Source: Marinobacterium_A aestuariivivens | GTDB taxonomy: Bacteria > Pseudomonadota > Gammaproteobacteria > Pseudomonadales > Balneatricaceae | NCBI RefSeq assembly: GCF_042661465.1 | Contig: NZ_JBHSWE010000001.1 | Coordinates: forward strand, 868,001-932,000 | Direction of reading: 5' to 3' | Length of the DNA stretch: 64,000 nucleotides | Part shown: piece after piece, positions 39,843-49,697 of the stretch | Numbering within the stretch: position 1 is the first letter of the stretch | How the letters are laid out: every line of letters begins with the position of its first letter | Made by a program: the position numbers and the translations under genes | The notes under the pieces: generated by a model | What the model saw: the letters and a program-made list of their open reading frames with translations, nothing else | Databases searched by the model: none | What the model was told of the DNA's origin: nothing

Positions 39843-40483
39843 CAGGCGTCCTCGGACCGCAGCGCACGGGTCTCGATCTGGCTCTGCCAGCTGTCGATCG
39901 CAACGGTGACATTGCCATTGCTGCGCTCGGCCATATCGGCGAACTGGTTGGTGAAGGTCAGACGCAGGTTGATGCCATCGACGATCACGTTCACCAGTTG
40001 CCACTGACCGTCACGCTCGAGCATGTAGTTGACCAGGGTGTACTTGGTGCCGTTGCCGGAATAGACATCGAGGGTCACCACCTGCTTGTCCGGCTCCGGG
40101 CTCTCGACCGTCGGTGCGACCAGCTCGACCCGGGTGATCTCGAAGCCGGCCAGCGCCTTGGTATAGGTCTTGACCATGGTTTGACGGAACACCTCGGCAA
40201 AGCGCGCCCGCTCCTCGTCGCTGGCGCGGCGATAGTACTTGCCCATCACACGCTGGGCGATGTAACCGAAGTCGATGACCCCCTCCACGGTTTGCTCTAT
40301 CGTCGCCATCGAGGCCTGGAAGGAGGCATCGTCGTTGACGTCGACGCCCTGCTCGATCAGCGTCACCATGTCGGCGGTCACTTTTTCGACCACCTTGCTC
40401 GCCGCATCCCATTGGGGATCGGCTTGCACGACCGGCGCCAGCAGCATGCCGATCAGCGCGAAACACTTCAGCAATTCTTTCAT
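39842..40483 (-). CDS. mlaC: Periplasmic phospholipid shuttle protein
   Basis: About 213 residues: signal peptide (MKELLKCFALIGMLLAPVVQA), then the Tol-Tol-Ttg2 fold with VIDFGYIAQRVMGKYYRRAS, FAEVFRQTMVKTYTKALAGF and NVIVDGINLRLTFTNQFADM. It carries phospholipids between the outer membrane and MlaD. The ATG at 40483 was chosen because GAGGTG lies upstream; an in-frame GTG four codons earlier overlaps mlaD. Confidence 0.94.
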   Translation of the reverse strand: MKELLKCFALIGMLLAPVVQADPQWDAASKVVEKVTADMVTLIEQGVDVNDDASFQASMATIEQTVEGVIDFGYIAQRVMGKYYRRASDEERARFAEVFRQTMVKTYTKALAGFEITRVELVAPTVESPEPDKQVVTLDVYSGNGTKYTLVNYMLERDGQWQLVNVIVDGINLRLTFTNQFADMAERSNGNVTVAIDSWQSQIETRALRSEDA

Positions 40484-40491
40484 TGCCCACC

Positions 40492-40950
40492 TCACTCACT
40501 GATTTTGTTGAACAGGAACTTGCTGACCAGGCTTTCCAACACCAGCGCAGACTGGGTGTTTTCGATGGTATCGCCGTCTTTCAGCATCTCGTCATCGGCC
40601 CCCGGGGTAATGCCGATATACTGCTCCCCGAGCAGACCCGAAGTCAGTATCTGAGCCGAGCTGTCGCGGCTGAGATAGTCGACCGAGCCGTTGATATCCA
40701 TTTCGACCACGGCCATCAGCATGCGCTCGTCGATGCGAATCGCCTTGACCTGACCAATCTGCACGCCCGACAGCGTGACCTTGGAGCGCGCCGCCAGCCC
40801 GCCGATGTTCTCGAACCGGGCGTTGACCCGGTAGCTGCCGCTGCTGTCGGAGACATGCAGCCCGCTGACATTCAGTGCCAGCAGAATCAGTGCCAGGATC
40901 CCTGCCAGCATGAAGCCGCCGACACTGATCTCCATTACCCTCGTACGCAT
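40492..40950 (-). CDS. mlaD: MCE-domain lipid transfer protein
   Basis: 152 residues: one N-terminal helix (LAGILALILLALNVSGLHV), then an MCE domain (YRVNARFENIGGLAARSKVTLSG in part, QVKAIRI, LLGEQYIGITPGADDE). It forms the hexameric periplasmic ring of the Mla complex. It starts right at the mlaE stop. Confidence 0.95.
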   Translation of the reverse strand: MRTRVMEISVGGFMLAGILALILLALNVSGLHVSDSSGSYRVNARFENIGGLAARSKVTLSGVQIGQVKAIRIDERMLMAVVEMDINGSVDYLSRDSSAQILTSGLLGEQYIGITPGADDEMLKDGDTIENTQSALVLESLVSKFLFNKISE

Positions 40951-41733
40951 TCAAAGATCTCCAAACATCAAGGCGGTGAGAACGAAGTCGAGCCCCAGCA
41001 CCCACAGCGACGCGTAGACAACGGTGCGGGTGGTGGCCTGACTGATCCCCTCGGAGGTCGGTACGCAGTCGTAGCCCTGAAAAACCGCAATCCAGGTCAC
41101 GACGAAGCCGAAGGCCACAGCCTTGATCAGTCCATTGAGAATATCCTCGTGGAAATCCACCGAGTTCTGCATATTGGCCCAGAAGGACCCCTCGTAGATA
41201 CCGAGCCATTCGATACCGACCAGGGCACCGCCCCAGACGCCGACGATCGAGAAGATCGCCGCCAGTATCGGCAGGCAGATAAAACCGGCCCAGAAACGCG
41301 GCGCGATAATCTGGCGATAGGGATCGACCCCGATCATCTCGAGACTGGACAGCTGCTCGGTCGCCTTCATCAGGCCAATTTCGGCGGTCAGCGCCGAGCC
41401 CGCGCGCCCGGCGAACAGCAGCGCCGCAACCACCGGTGCGAGCTCGCGCACCAGGCTCAGCGCCACCATCTGGCCGACAGCCTGCTCCGAGCCGTAATCC
41501 ACCAGGATGGTGTAGCCCTGCAGCCCCAGCACCATGCCGATGAACATGCCGGACACCAGGATGATGACCAGCGACAGCACGCCGACGAAATAGATCTGCT
41601 TGAGCAGCAGCGGAAACATCTTGACCGGCTGGGGCCTTGCCACCAGCGCATGTCCGAGCAGCATCCCGGAACGGCCCACGGCCGCCATCCGCGCCAGGCC
41701 GTAACGCCCCAGCGTCTGAATCTGATCCAGCAT
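40951..41733 (-). CDS. mlaE: Mla complex permease
   Basis: An intact 260-residue MlaE-type permease with five to six helices and the family motifs GMVLGLQGYTILVDYG, LVRELAPVVAALLFAGRAGS, TEQLSSLEMIGVDPY and FVVTWIAVFQGYDC. It forms the inner-membrane channel for phospholipid transport. Confidence 0.96.
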   Translation of the reverse strand: MLDQIQTLGRYGLARMAAVGRSGMLLGHALVARPQPVKMFPLLLKQIYFVGVLSLVIILVSGMFIGMVLGLQGYTILVDYGSEQAVGQMVALSLVRELAPVVAALLFAGRAGSALTAEIGLMKATEQLSSLEMIGVDPYRQIIAPRFWAGFICLPILAAIFSIVGVWGGALVGIEWLGIYEGSFWANMQNSVDFHEDILNGLIKAVAFGFVVTWIAVFQGYDCVPTSEGISQATTRTVVYASLWVLGLDFVLTALMFGDL

Positions 41734-41736
41734 CGC

Positions 41737-42546
41737 TTAATACCCTTTCATCAGCTCGGCCTGATAGTCGCCGGCCGGAAAATGGAACGGCACCGGGCCA
41801 TCGGGCAGCCCCTTCATGAACTGCCGCACCTGTTCCGACTCCACCTCGGCCAGCTCCGTGGGGGTGCCACGGGCAATCACCGAGCCATCGGATACCAGAT
41901 AGATGTAGTCAGCTATACCTAGGGTTTCCTGAATGTCATGTGAAACGATGATGCTGGTGTGCCCAAGCGCCTGATTGAGGCGCCGGATCAGATTGACCAG
42001 CACCCCCATCGCGATGGGATCCTGACCGGTAAAGGGCTCGTCGTACATCACCAGATGGGGATCGAGGGCGATGGCGCGCGCCAGAGCCACACGCCGCGCC
42101 ATGCCGCCGGAGAGCTCGCTCGGCATCAGTTCCCGTGCGCCGCGCAGCCCCACGGCCTGCAGTTTCATCAGCACCACGTCGCGAATCATGTCCTCCGGCA
42201 GATCGGTATGGACCCGCAACGGAAAGGCGACATTCTCGAATACGTTCATGTCGGTAAACAGCGCACCGCTCTGGAACAGCATCCCGAGGCGGGCCCGCAC
42301 CTCGAACAGGTCCCCGCGGGACAGGGTCGGTATATTGGCGCCGTCGAGTTCGATGCGGCCGCGATCGGGCAGCAGCTGGCCGCCGATCAGCTTCAGCAAG
42401 GTGGTCTTGCCGGTACCGGAGGGGCCCATGATGGCCGTCACCTTGCCACGCGGGATCTGAATATCCAGGTCGCGAAAGATCACCCGCTCGCCACGGGTAA
42501 AGGTGAGGTCGTGAATATTGATGATGACGTCTTCGAACATGTCCAT
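41737..42546 (-). CDS. mlaF: Mla complex ATP-binding protein
   Basis: About 269 residues. Walker A is GPSGTGKTTLLKL, the signature is ELSGGMARRVALARA, and Walker B is LVMYDEPFTGQDPI. It powers MlaE. The start at 42546 (MDMFEDVIINI) was chosen over a longer upstream frame, which has no family match; the ATG two codons later is equally possible. Confidence 0.93.
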   Translation of the reverse strand: MDMFEDVIINIHDLTFTRGERVIFRDLDIQIPRGKVTAIMGPSGTGKTTLLKLIGGQLLPDRGRIELDGANIPTLSRGDLFEVRARLGMLFQSGALFTDMNVFENVAFPLRVHTDLPEDMIRDVVLMKLQAVGLRGARELMPSELSGGMARRVALARAIALDPHLVMYDEPFTGQDPIAMGVLVNLIRRLNQALGHTSIIVSHDIQETLGIADYIYLVSDGSVIARGTPTELAEVESEQVRQFMKGLPDGPVPFHFPAGDYQAELMKGY

Positions 42547-42774
42547 AAGATGAAGCGGCGGACCGGCCTTGTGTCCACCGTCGTTTTTTGCCCGGTCTTT
42601 GGAAAACGCGCAATATATCACCGCAATGCAAAAAGCGGAAATGTAAAACCGGACGCCAGCCGCCCCTTTCGACGCCGCGAAGGCCCGCCGGGCACAGCGG
42701 CAACAGCGGCAGCGGCAGCGGCCGGTTGCCATTGACGGGCGCAGGTCGAGGCCCGCGACCGGACGGCCGCGGAC

Positions 42775-42803
42775 TTGCACCCTACCGGCATTCTGTTTTA
42801 ATA
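42775..42803 (+). promoter_or_regulatory. Possible sigma-70 promoter for the kdsD operon
   Basis: TTGCAC (42775-42780) and TTTAAT (42797-42802) are 16 bases apart, about 120 bp before kdsD. The 377-bp gap between divergent mlaF and kdsD holds no gene that can be supported; the rest is GC-rich with an AT-rich patch (CAATATATCA near 42611-42620) on the mlaF side. Confidence 0.5.
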
Positions 42804-42923
42804 GCGCCTTTTCACGTACGGGCGAAACCGGACCAGACCGGGGCCGGCAGCCGCCGCAGCATGGCAGCCATCCGCCACTGCTGTACACTATGAACACCCA
42901 AAGGACCATCAGGGCAGAATTCA

Positions 42924-43898
42924 ATGAGCAAACCCTTCGACTACCTGAGCGCCGCCCGGCGCACCATCGAACTGGAGCGCGATGCCGTCTCCGACCTGCT
43001 CAACCACCTGAATGGCGACTTCACGACCGCCTGCGACCTGATGCTGAACTGCCAGGGCCGTGTCATCGTCACTGGCATGGGCAAATCCGGTCATATCGGC
43101 AACAAGATCGCGGCGACCCTCGCCAGCACCGGCACACCGGCGTTTTTCGTCCATCCCGGCGAAGCCAGCCACGGCGACATGGGCATGATTACCGACAAGG
43201 ATGTGGTGATTGCGCTGTCGAACTCGGGCGAGACCTCGGAAGTGGTCACCATCCTGCCCCTGATCAAGCGCATGAGCACCCCGCTGATCAGCATTACGGC
43301 GAACCCGGACTCGACCCTGGCCCGGGCCGCCGACGCCAGCCTGCATATCGGCGTCGAGCGCGAGGCCTGCCCGCTGGGCCTGGCACCGACCTCCAGCACC
43401 ACCGCTCAACTGGTGATCGGCGATGCACTGGCGATCGCCCTGCTCGAGGCCCGCGGCTTCAGCGCCGACGACTTCGCCTTCTCGCACCCGGGCGGCAGCC
43501 TGGGGCGGCGCCTGCTGCTCAAGGTCAGCGACCTGATGCATACCGGCGACGATGTGCCGAGCGTCACCCGCACCACCCCGGTCTACGAAGCGCTGCTGGA
43601 AGTGACCCGCAAGCGCCTCGGGATGACCGCCGTGGTCGACGAAGCCGGACGCCTGTGCGGCATCTTTACCGACGGCGATCTGCGCCGTACCCTCGATCAC
43701 GAAGTGGACCTCAGGCACACGCCTATCTCCGAGGTGATGACACCCAACGGCACGGTGGTCGAGTCCGACATCCTCGCCGCCGAAGCGCTGCAGATCATGC
43801 AGAGCCGCCAGATCAACTCACTGCTGGTGCTGGACGAGCAGCGTCGTCCGGTCGGCGCCCTGAACATGCACGACATGCTGAAAGCCGGAGTCATCTGA
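42924..43898 (+). CDS. kdsD: Arabinose-5-phosphate isomerase
   Basis: An intact 324-residue enzyme that makes arabinose 5-phosphate for Kdo. A SIS domain (GRVIVTGMGKSGHIGNKIAA, VIALSNSGETSEV, TSSTTAQLVIGDALA) is followed by two CBS repeats (GRLCGIFTDGDLRRTL, INSLLVLDEQRRPVGALNMHD in part). Its stop overlaps the kdsC start. Confidence 0.96.
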   Translation: MSKPFDYLSAARRTIELERDAVSDLLNHLNGDFTTACDLMLNCQGRVIVTGMGKSGHIGNKIAATLASTGTPAFFVHPGEASHGDMGMITDKDVVIALSNSGETSEVVTILPLIKRMSTPLISITANPDSTLARAADASLHIGVEREACPLGLAPTSSTTAQLVIGDALAIALLEARGFSADDFAFSHPGGSLGRRLLLKVSDLMHTGDDVPSVTRTTPVYEALLEVTRKRLGMTAVVDEAGRLCGIFTDGDLRRTLDHEVDLRHTPISEVMTPNGTVVESDILAAEALQIMQSRQINSLLVLDEQRRPVGALNMHDMLKAGVI

Positions 43899-44440
43899 TG
43901 TTCCTTGTAGCAGAGCTATCCGACGAACTGACCGAACGCCTGCGCGGCGTGACCCTGGCGGTCTTCGATGTCGACGGTGTCCTCACCAGCGGCCGGCTGC
44001 AGTTTCTCGCCGACGGTACCGAGGTCAAGGAGTTCAACATCCTCGACGGCCTTGGCATCAAGCTGCTGCAAAAGGCCGGCGTCGAGACGGCGATCATCAC
44101 CGGCCGCCGATCGCCCCAGGTCGAGCTGCGGGCCAAGGCGCTGGGCATCACCCATCTGCGGCAGGGCCGCGAGGACAAGCTGGTCGCCCTCGAGGAACTC
44201 TGGGCCGAAACCGGCCACGGTGCCGGGACCACCGCCTATATCGGCGACGACTGGCCGGATCTGGCGGCGATCCGCGCCGTTGCCTTTGGCGCCACCGTAC
44301 CCAACGGCCATCCGCTGGTACGGGAACATGCCGACTGGTGCACCCGCCGCGCCGGCGGCAACGGCGCCGGCCGCGAATTCTGCGAACAGATCCTGCTGGC
44401 CCGGGGCCAGCTCGAGTCGATCGCGGCGGAGTATCTGTAG
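43898..44440 (+). CDS. kdsC: Kdo-8-phosphate phosphatase
   Basis: 180 residues of the HAD superfamily: FDVDGVLTSGRLQF supplies the two aspartates, AIITGRRSPQVELRAKALGI the second motif, and YIGDDWPDLAAIR the acidic end. It removes phosphate from Kdo-8-P. The ATG overlaps the kdsD stop (TGATG), and its own TAG overlaps the lptC GTG. Confidence 0.95.
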   Translation: MFLVAELSDELTERLRGVTLAVFDVDGVLTSGRLQFLADGTEVKEFNILDGLGIKLLQKAGVETAIITGRRSPQVELRAKALGITHLRQGREDKLVALEELWAETGHGAGTTAYIGDDWPDLAAIRAVAFGATVPNGHPLVREHADWCTRRAGGNGAGREFCEQILLARGQLESIAAEYL

Positions 44441-45012
44441 TGCTTCGCAGTCGCACGCGACTGATACTGGCGACGGCACTGCTGGCACCGGTACTGCTGT
44501 ACTGGGGCGCGGGACGCGCGCCGACCGAAACGCCGGCGCCGACACTGGCGCCGGACGTGGCCGACACCGATTTCTACCTGCGCGACGCCCGGGTACGCCA
44601 GTTCGACGCCAGCGGCCGGCTGCACCAGGAACTGGCGTCCCCCGAACTCGAACACTACCCCGATCCCGGGCGGCTGCAGGCCAGCCGGCCACAGGTCACC
44701 CTGCTGCGGGATGATGAAGCCGGCGGCCGCATCAGGATCAGTGCGCTCGAGGGCGAGATGCTCGACAGCAACGAGCGGATCGACCTGAGCGGCGATGTGC
44801 GGGTGTTCGACGAACCGGACAGCGGTACTTTGTTACAGCTGGAAACCACCCGCCTGAAACTGCTGCCGGAGCAGCAGTATGCCGAGACCGATGCACCGGT
44901 GCGAATCATCAGCGAACAGGGCGAAACCGCCGCCCGCGGCATGAAGGCTTATTTCAATGAACGCAAAGTCGAGTTACTGTCCGAGGTCGAGGGGCGCTAT
45001 GAGAGCAACTGA
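44440..45012 (+). CDS. lptC: LPS export protein LptC
   Basis: About 190 residues with one N-terminal anchor (LILATALLAPVLLYWGAG) and a jellyroll (FYLRDARVRQFDASGRLHQELASP, GEMLDSNERIDLSGDVRV). It takes LPS from LptB2FG and passes it to LptA. The GTG start at 44440 overlaps the kdsC stop; the 3' end overlaps lptA by 14 bases. Confidence 0.92.
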   Translation: MLRSRTRLILATALLAPVLLYWGAGRAPTETPAPTLAPDVADTDFYLRDARVRQFDASGRLHQELASPELEHYPDPGRLQASRPQVTLLRDDEAGGRIRISALEGEMLDSNERIDLSGDVRVFDEPDSGTLLQLETTRLKLLPEQQYAETDAPVRIISEQGETAARGMKAYFNERKVELLSEVEGRYESN

Positions 45013-45508
45013 CACAGGTACCTGGCTGGCGGCACTGCTGGCCCTGGCCATTTCCGGCAGCGCCCTGGCACTGCCGGGCGATCGCAACCAGCCGATCCAT
45101 ATCAGCGCCGACCAGGCCACCATCGATGACGTCAGCGGCGTCACCACCTATGCCGGCAATGTCCATATCGAGCAGGGGTCGATGAAAATCAGCGCCCGCC
45201 AGGTGGACCTGCACCGCAACGATGGCGATGTCAGTCGCATCCTGGCCACCGGCAACGTCCACTTCCAGCAGCAGGCCGCCAGCAACAAGCCGGTCACCAA
45301 CGCCTACGGCGAACGCATGGACTACGACATCGGTCGCCGCGAGGTCACCATTACCGGCGAGGCGAAAGTGGTGCAGCAAAAAGACACCTTCACCGGCCAG
45401 AAGATCGTCTACAACCTCGACAAGTCGATCGTCAACGCCTTCAGCGGCAAGGGAGAGCAGGGCCAGCGGGTGCAGATGGTGATCCAGCCCAAAGGGGCGG
45501 CTGAATGA
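44999..45508 (+). CDS. lptA: Periplasmic LPS bridge protein LptA
   Basis: About 169 residues. The signal peptide (LAALLALAISGSALA) is followed by the LptA jellyroll: QPIHISADQATIDDVSGVTT, YAGNVHIEQGSMKISARQVD and MDYDIGRREVTITGEAKVVQ. It links the inner- and outer-membrane LPS machines. The stop overlaps the lptB start (ATGA). Confidence 0.94.
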   Translation: MRATDTGTWLAALLALAISGSALALPGDRNQPIHISADQATIDDVSGVTTYAGNVHIEQGSMKISARQVDLHRNDGDVSRILATGNVHFQQQAASNKPVTNAYGERMDYDIGRREVTITGEAKVVQQKDTFTGQKIVYNLDKSIVNAFSGKGEQGQRVQMVIQPKGAAE

Positions 45509-46232
45509 CCAGCATCCTCGAGGCCGGCAACTGGCGAAAAGCTACAAGGGGCGCGAAGTGGTCCGAGACGTCTCGCTGAGCCTGAAGAGCGGCGAGATCA
45601 CCGGCCTGCTGGGCCCCAACGGCGCCGGCAAGACCACCTGCTTCTACATGATCGTCGGTCTGGTCAACGCCGACCGCGGCCAGATCCTGCTCAACGGCGA
45701 CGAGATCACGGCACTGCCCATGCATGGCCGCGCCCGTCGCGGCCTCGGCTACCTGCCGCAGGAAGCCTCGATCTTTCGCAAGCTCAGCGTGCGCGACAAC
45801 CTGATGGCGATCCTCGAGACCCGGCGCGACCTCGACCGTGCCGGTCGCGACAAGCGGCTCGAGGAGCTGCTCGAGGAGTTCCATATCGTCCATATCCGCG
45901 ACAGCCTGGGCATGGCCCTGTCCGGCGGTGAACGGCGCCGCGTCGAAATCGCCCGGGCGCTCGCGACCGAGCCGACCTTTATCCTGCTGGACGAACCTTT
46001 CGCCGGCGTCGACCCGATCTCGGTCAACGATATCAAGAACACCATCCGCCATCTGCAGGCCAAGGGCATCGGCATCCTGATCACCGACCACAACGTGCGC
46101 GAAACCCTGGATATCTGCGAACGGGCCTATATTGTCAGCGAAGGCGGCATCCTCGCCCAGGGCACGCCCGAGGAGATCACCTCCAACGACAAGGTCCGGG
46201 CCGCCTACCTCGGCGAGCAATTCAGGTTATAG
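45505..46232 (+). CDS. lptB: LPS export ATPase LptB (frameshifted)
   Basis: Walker A is GPNGAGKTTCFYMIVGL, the signature is LSGGERRRVEIARAL and Walker B is ILLDEPFAGVDP, all standard for LptB. A lost C near 45525 separates the first eight codons (MTSILEAG) from the rest; one base restores NLAKSYKGREVVRDVSL, and the protein then has about 242 residues. ATGA overlap with lptA. Confidence 0.93.
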
Positions 46233-46308
46233 CTTTTCTGCCCCGTCCGCCCATTAGGCATATAATGCACATGACCCCCAGCCACTACATAACAAACGCA
46301 GTCTCTCT

Positions 46309-47818
46309 ATGAAGCAAGGGCTCCACCTGAAAATCGGTCAGCATCTGACCATGACCCCCAGCTGCAACAGGCCATACGCCTGCTTCAGCTGTCGACGCTC
46401 GATCTGCAGCAGGAGATTCAGGAAGCGCTGGAAAACAACCCGATGCTGGAAGTCTCCGAAGAGGAGCACGACGAAGCACCGGAGAACGACTATAGCGAAC
46501 GCCAGACCCAGGAATCGGGCGAGCGCAGCGACGAGGGCGAGGCCGCCAGCCAGCGTGACGACAGCGACGACAGCCCCCAGGCCGAAGACCAGTGGAATGA
46601 CAATATTCCCGAGGAGCTCGGCATCGACAGCTCCTGGGACGACACCTACCAGAGCAGCACCCCGAGCGGCCCGGCACGCGACGACGACAGCGACTTCGAG
46701 TCCAACGACAGCGCCGAGGAAACCCTGCAGGACCATCTCGAATGGCAGCTCAACCTGACGCCGATGAGCGACCTGGACCGCCTGATGGCGACCGGCATCA
46801 TCGACGGCATCGATGCCGACGGCTATCTGCGCATCGCCCTGGACGAGCTGCTCGAGCACTTCAAGCAGCAGGATGCGAACGACTTCGCAGACGTCGAACT
46901 CGAGGATGTAGAGGCGGTACTGCACCGTATCCAGCAGTTCGACCCGCCGGGCGTCGGCGGCCGCGACCTCGGCGAGTGCCTGGCTATCCAGCTGCGTCAG
47001 TTGCCGGAACAGACGCCCTGGCGCAACGAGGCGGTTCGTGTCGTCAGTGACCATATACAGCTGCTCGGGAGCCGCGACTACAAGCAGCTGATGCGCCGCA
47101 CCCGGCTCAAGGAGCCGCAGCTGCAGGAAGTGATCCAGCTGATACAGAGCCTCAACCCCCAGCCAGGCGCCAGCATCACCGCCAACGCCGCCGAATACGT
47201 CATCCCCGACGTGGTGGTGACCAAGGTGAAGGGCTTCTGGCAGGTGATGCTGAATCCGGAAACCGCGCCACGGCTGCGCATCAATACCCAGTACTCGGAC
47301 CTGATCCGTCGTGCCGACAACAGCTCGGACAACACCTACCTGAAAAACCACCTGCAGGAGGCGCGCTGGTTCATCAAGAGCCTGCAGAGCCGCAACGAAA
47401 CGCTGCTCAAGGTGGCCAAGGAGATCGTCGCCCGCCAGGAGGGCTTCCTCGAGCAGGGCGAGGAGGCCATGCAGCCGCTGGTGCTGCATGACATCGCCGA
47501 GGCGGTGGAGATGCACGAATCCACCATCTCACGGGTCACGACGCAGAAGTACATGCACACCCCCGTGGCATCTTCGAGCTGAAGTACTTCTTTTCCAGCC
47601 ATGTCGGCACGGCCGACGGCGGCGCCGCCTCCTCCACGGCCATTCGCGCCCTGATCAAGAAGCTCGTGGCCGCCGAAAATACGGTCAAACCGCTTAGCGA
47701 CAGCAAGATTGCCCAGCTGCTCGACGAACAGGGATTCAAGGTTGCCCGCCGCACGGTGGCCAAATACCGCGAGGCAATGAATATTGCGCCTTCTAATGAG
47801 CGCAAGCGTCTGGTTTAA
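46309..47818 (+). CDS. rpoN: RNA polymerase sigma-54 factor (two frameshifts)
   Basis: Region I starts LHLKIGQHLTMTPQLQQAIR once a C lost near 46360 is restored. A long acidic region II follows, then the core-binding part (HLEWQLNLTPMSDLDR-like) and the DNA-binding C-terminus with SSTAIRALIKKLVAAE and the RpoN box ARRTVAKYREAMNI. A second lost C near 47563 separates YMHTPRGIFELKYFFSSH. Repaired length is about 502 residues. Both breaks are in C runs of an essential-type regulator, supporting sequence error. Confidence 0.94.
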
Positions 47819-47867
47819 TTGAATTGCAAACAAGGCGAGCTTTCGTCGCTGTGACTAGGAGAGAATT

Positions 47868-48158
47868 ATGCAGATCAACATCACTGGACATCATGTCGAA
47901 CTCACCGATGCGTTGAACGACTATGTACACAGCAAGTTCGGAAAACTGGAGCGTCATTTCGACAATATCACCAATGTTCAGGTCACTCTGAGTGTGGAGA
48001 AACAGCGTCAGCAGGCGGAAGCCGATGTACACCTGGCCGGGGGCAAGCTCTTCGCCACCCACCAGCACGACGATATGTATGCTGCGATTGATGGTTTGAC
48101 CGACAAGCTCGACCGGCAGATCATCAAGCACAAGGAAAAGATGAAAACCCACAAGTAA
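47868..48158 (+). CDS. hpf: Short ribosome hibernation promoting factor
   Basis: An intact 96-residue short HPF (MQINITGHHVELTDALNDYV, FGKLERHFDNITNVQVTLSV, EADVHLAGGKLFATHQHDDM). It binds the 30S subunit and helps form 100S dimers in resting cells. It follows rpoN, as is usual in this class. Confidence 0.95.
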   Translation: MQINITGHHVELTDALNDYVHSKFGKLERHFDNITNVQVTLSVEKQRQQAEADVHLAGGKLFATHQHDDMYAAIDGLTDKLDRQIIKHKEKMKTHK

Positions 48159-48177
48159 CGGTTGAACGAATACGCCC

Positions 48178-48636
48178 ATGTCTCTGCATGAACTGCTGAC
48201 CCCACCCCTGACAATCTGCAACCTGGATGGCGGCAGCAAAAAGCGCGTACTGGAAACTGCCAGTAAACTGATTGCCGAACAGGCCCAGGGTCTGGCCGCT
48301 GAAGACATCTTCAGCGGCCTGATCGGCCGCGAACGCCTGGGCAGTACCGGCATCGGCAGCGGCATCGCCATTCCCCACTGTCGTCTCGACCAGGCGCAGC
48401 GGGCAATCGGCATGTTGATCAAACTGGTGGAACCCATCGACTTCGACGCCATTGATAATCAACCCGTCGATCTGCTGTTCGTGTTGCTGGTGCCCTCCGA
48501 GGCCAGCGACGAACATCTGCAGACCCTGGCCATGCTGGCAGAACTGTTCAGCCGCCAGGAAGTTCTCGCGGCTTTGCGCGACACCTCCACCGACCAGCAA
48601 CTCTTTGACACGGCCCTGCGCCTGGCCAAGGGATGA
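48178..48636 (+). CDS. ptsN: Nitrogen-PTS enzyme IIA
   Basis: An intact 152-residue EIIA-Ntr. The phosphorylated histidine is in GIAIPHCRLDQAQRAIG near residue 66, and VDLLFVLLVPSEASDEHLQTL follows the family. It is the output protein of the nitrogen PTS and takes phosphate from NPr. Confidence 0.95.
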   Translation: MSLHELLTPPLTICNLDGGSKKRVLETASKLIAEQAQGLAAEDIFSGLIGRERLGSTGIGSGIAIPHCRLDQAQRAIGMLIKLVEPIDFDAIDNQPVDLLFVLLVPSEASDEHLQTLAMLAELFSRQEVLAALRDTSTDQQLFDTALRLAKG

Positions 48637-48697
48637 TTCGACAGGCGGCAGGGCATTCCCGCGCCGCCCCTCTCTCCAACCCGATGCGGAAACTGCG

Positions 48698-49558
48698 ATG
48701 AAACTGGTTGTCATCAGCGGCCGCTCCGGCTCCGGCAAGAGCACCGCGCTGCAGGCGCTCGAAGACGTCGATTTCTACTGCATCGACAACCTGCCGGCAC
48801 TGCTGCTGCCCGATCTACTCGAACAGATGCAACGGGACAGCTCTCCGCCCGAAAAACTCGCGGTGAGCATCGACGCCCGCAACCTGCTGAGCAACCTGCG
48901 CCAGTTCCCCGACCTGCTCGGCAACATGCGCACGCGCTTCGACCAGGTCGACATCGAGGTGCTCTACCTGGACGCCTCGGATCCGACACTGCTCAAGCGC
49001 TACAGCGCGACCCGGCGCAAGCATCCGCTGTCCGACGAGAACACCAGCCTGCAGCAGGCCATCGAGTACGAGCGCGAACTGCTCGAGCCCATTGCCAACC
49101 TTTCGGATCTGCGTATCGACACCACCCGGCTGAAGCTCTACGACCTGCGCGACAATATCAAGGAGCGGGTCTCGCGCCATCGCGAACAGCAGGTTTCGCT
49201 GCAATTCGAGTCCTTCGGTTTCAAGCACGGCGTCCCCCTCGACGTGGACTTCAGCTTCGATGTGAGGGTGCTGCCCAACCCCTTCTGGGTACCCGATCTG
49301 CGCGGCTTCACCGGACTCGACGAGCCGGTGGTGCTGTTTCTCGAACAGGCACCGGAAGTGGCCGAGATGATCGGCGATATCCGCAGCTTTGTCGAAAAGT
49401 GGCTGCCGCGTTTCAAGACCAGCAATCGAAGTTACATTACCATCGGTATCGGCTGCACCGGCGGACAACACCGCTCGGTATACATCGCCGAACGGCTGGC
49501 CGCCCATTTCCGCCAGTTGATGGAAAACGTCCACGTCCGGCATCGGGAGCTGGACTGA
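48698..49558 (+). CDS. rapZ: RNase adapter protein RapZ
   Basis: An intact 286-residue protein. Walker A is GRSGSGKSTAL and Walker B-like is VEVLYLDAS in EVLYLDASDP form; the C-terminal domain carries SYITIGIGCTGGQHRSVYIAE. It binds small RNAs that control amino-sugar synthesis in enterics. The final residues ENVHVRHRELD have a second, diverged copy downstream (49605-49664). Confidence 0.94.
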   Translation: MKLVVISGRSGSGKSTALQALEDVDFYCIDNLPALLLPDLLEQMQRDSSPPEKLAVSIDARNLLSNLRQFPDLLGNMRTRFDQVDIEVLYLDASDPTLLKRYSATRRKHPLSDENTSLQQAIEYERELLEPIANLSDLRIDTTRLKLYDLRDNIKERVSRHREQQVSLQFESFGFKHGVPLDVDFSFDVRVLPNPFWVPDLRGFTGLDEPVVLFLEQAPEVAEMIGDIRSFVEKWLPRFKTSNRSYITIGIGCTGGQHRSVYIAERLAAHFRQLMENVHVRHRELD

Positions 49559-49604
49559 ACCTTGCCCCTTACGCTTTACGCCTTACGCCCCCGCTTTCGA
49601 TCAA

Positions 49605-49664
49605 TCGGCTGGCCATTTCCGGCGGTGTATGGATAATGTGCATGTCCGTCATCGTGCGATGGAC
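49605..49664 (+). repeat. Diverged second copy of the rapZ 3' end
   Basis: CGGCTGGCCATTTCCGGCGG then TGTATGGATAATGTGCATGT and CCGTCATCGTGCGATGGAC matches the last ~65 coding bases of rapZ with scattered changes. Read from the ATG at 49629 it gives MDNVHVRHRAMD (RapZ: MENVHVRHRELD). That frame stays open into npr. The 46 bases between the rapZ stop and this copy contain TTACGC repeats. Confidence 0.75.
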
Positions 49665-49697
49665 CGACAGCAGCAGTGGTCGAGGATGAGCCCCGGA

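Noticed and set aside
42547..42923. N-terminal extension of mlaF by 126 codons to 42924
   Set aside because: The extension has no family match, is rich in Cys and Arg as expected of non-coding high-GC DNA, and MlaF proteins start near MDMFED.
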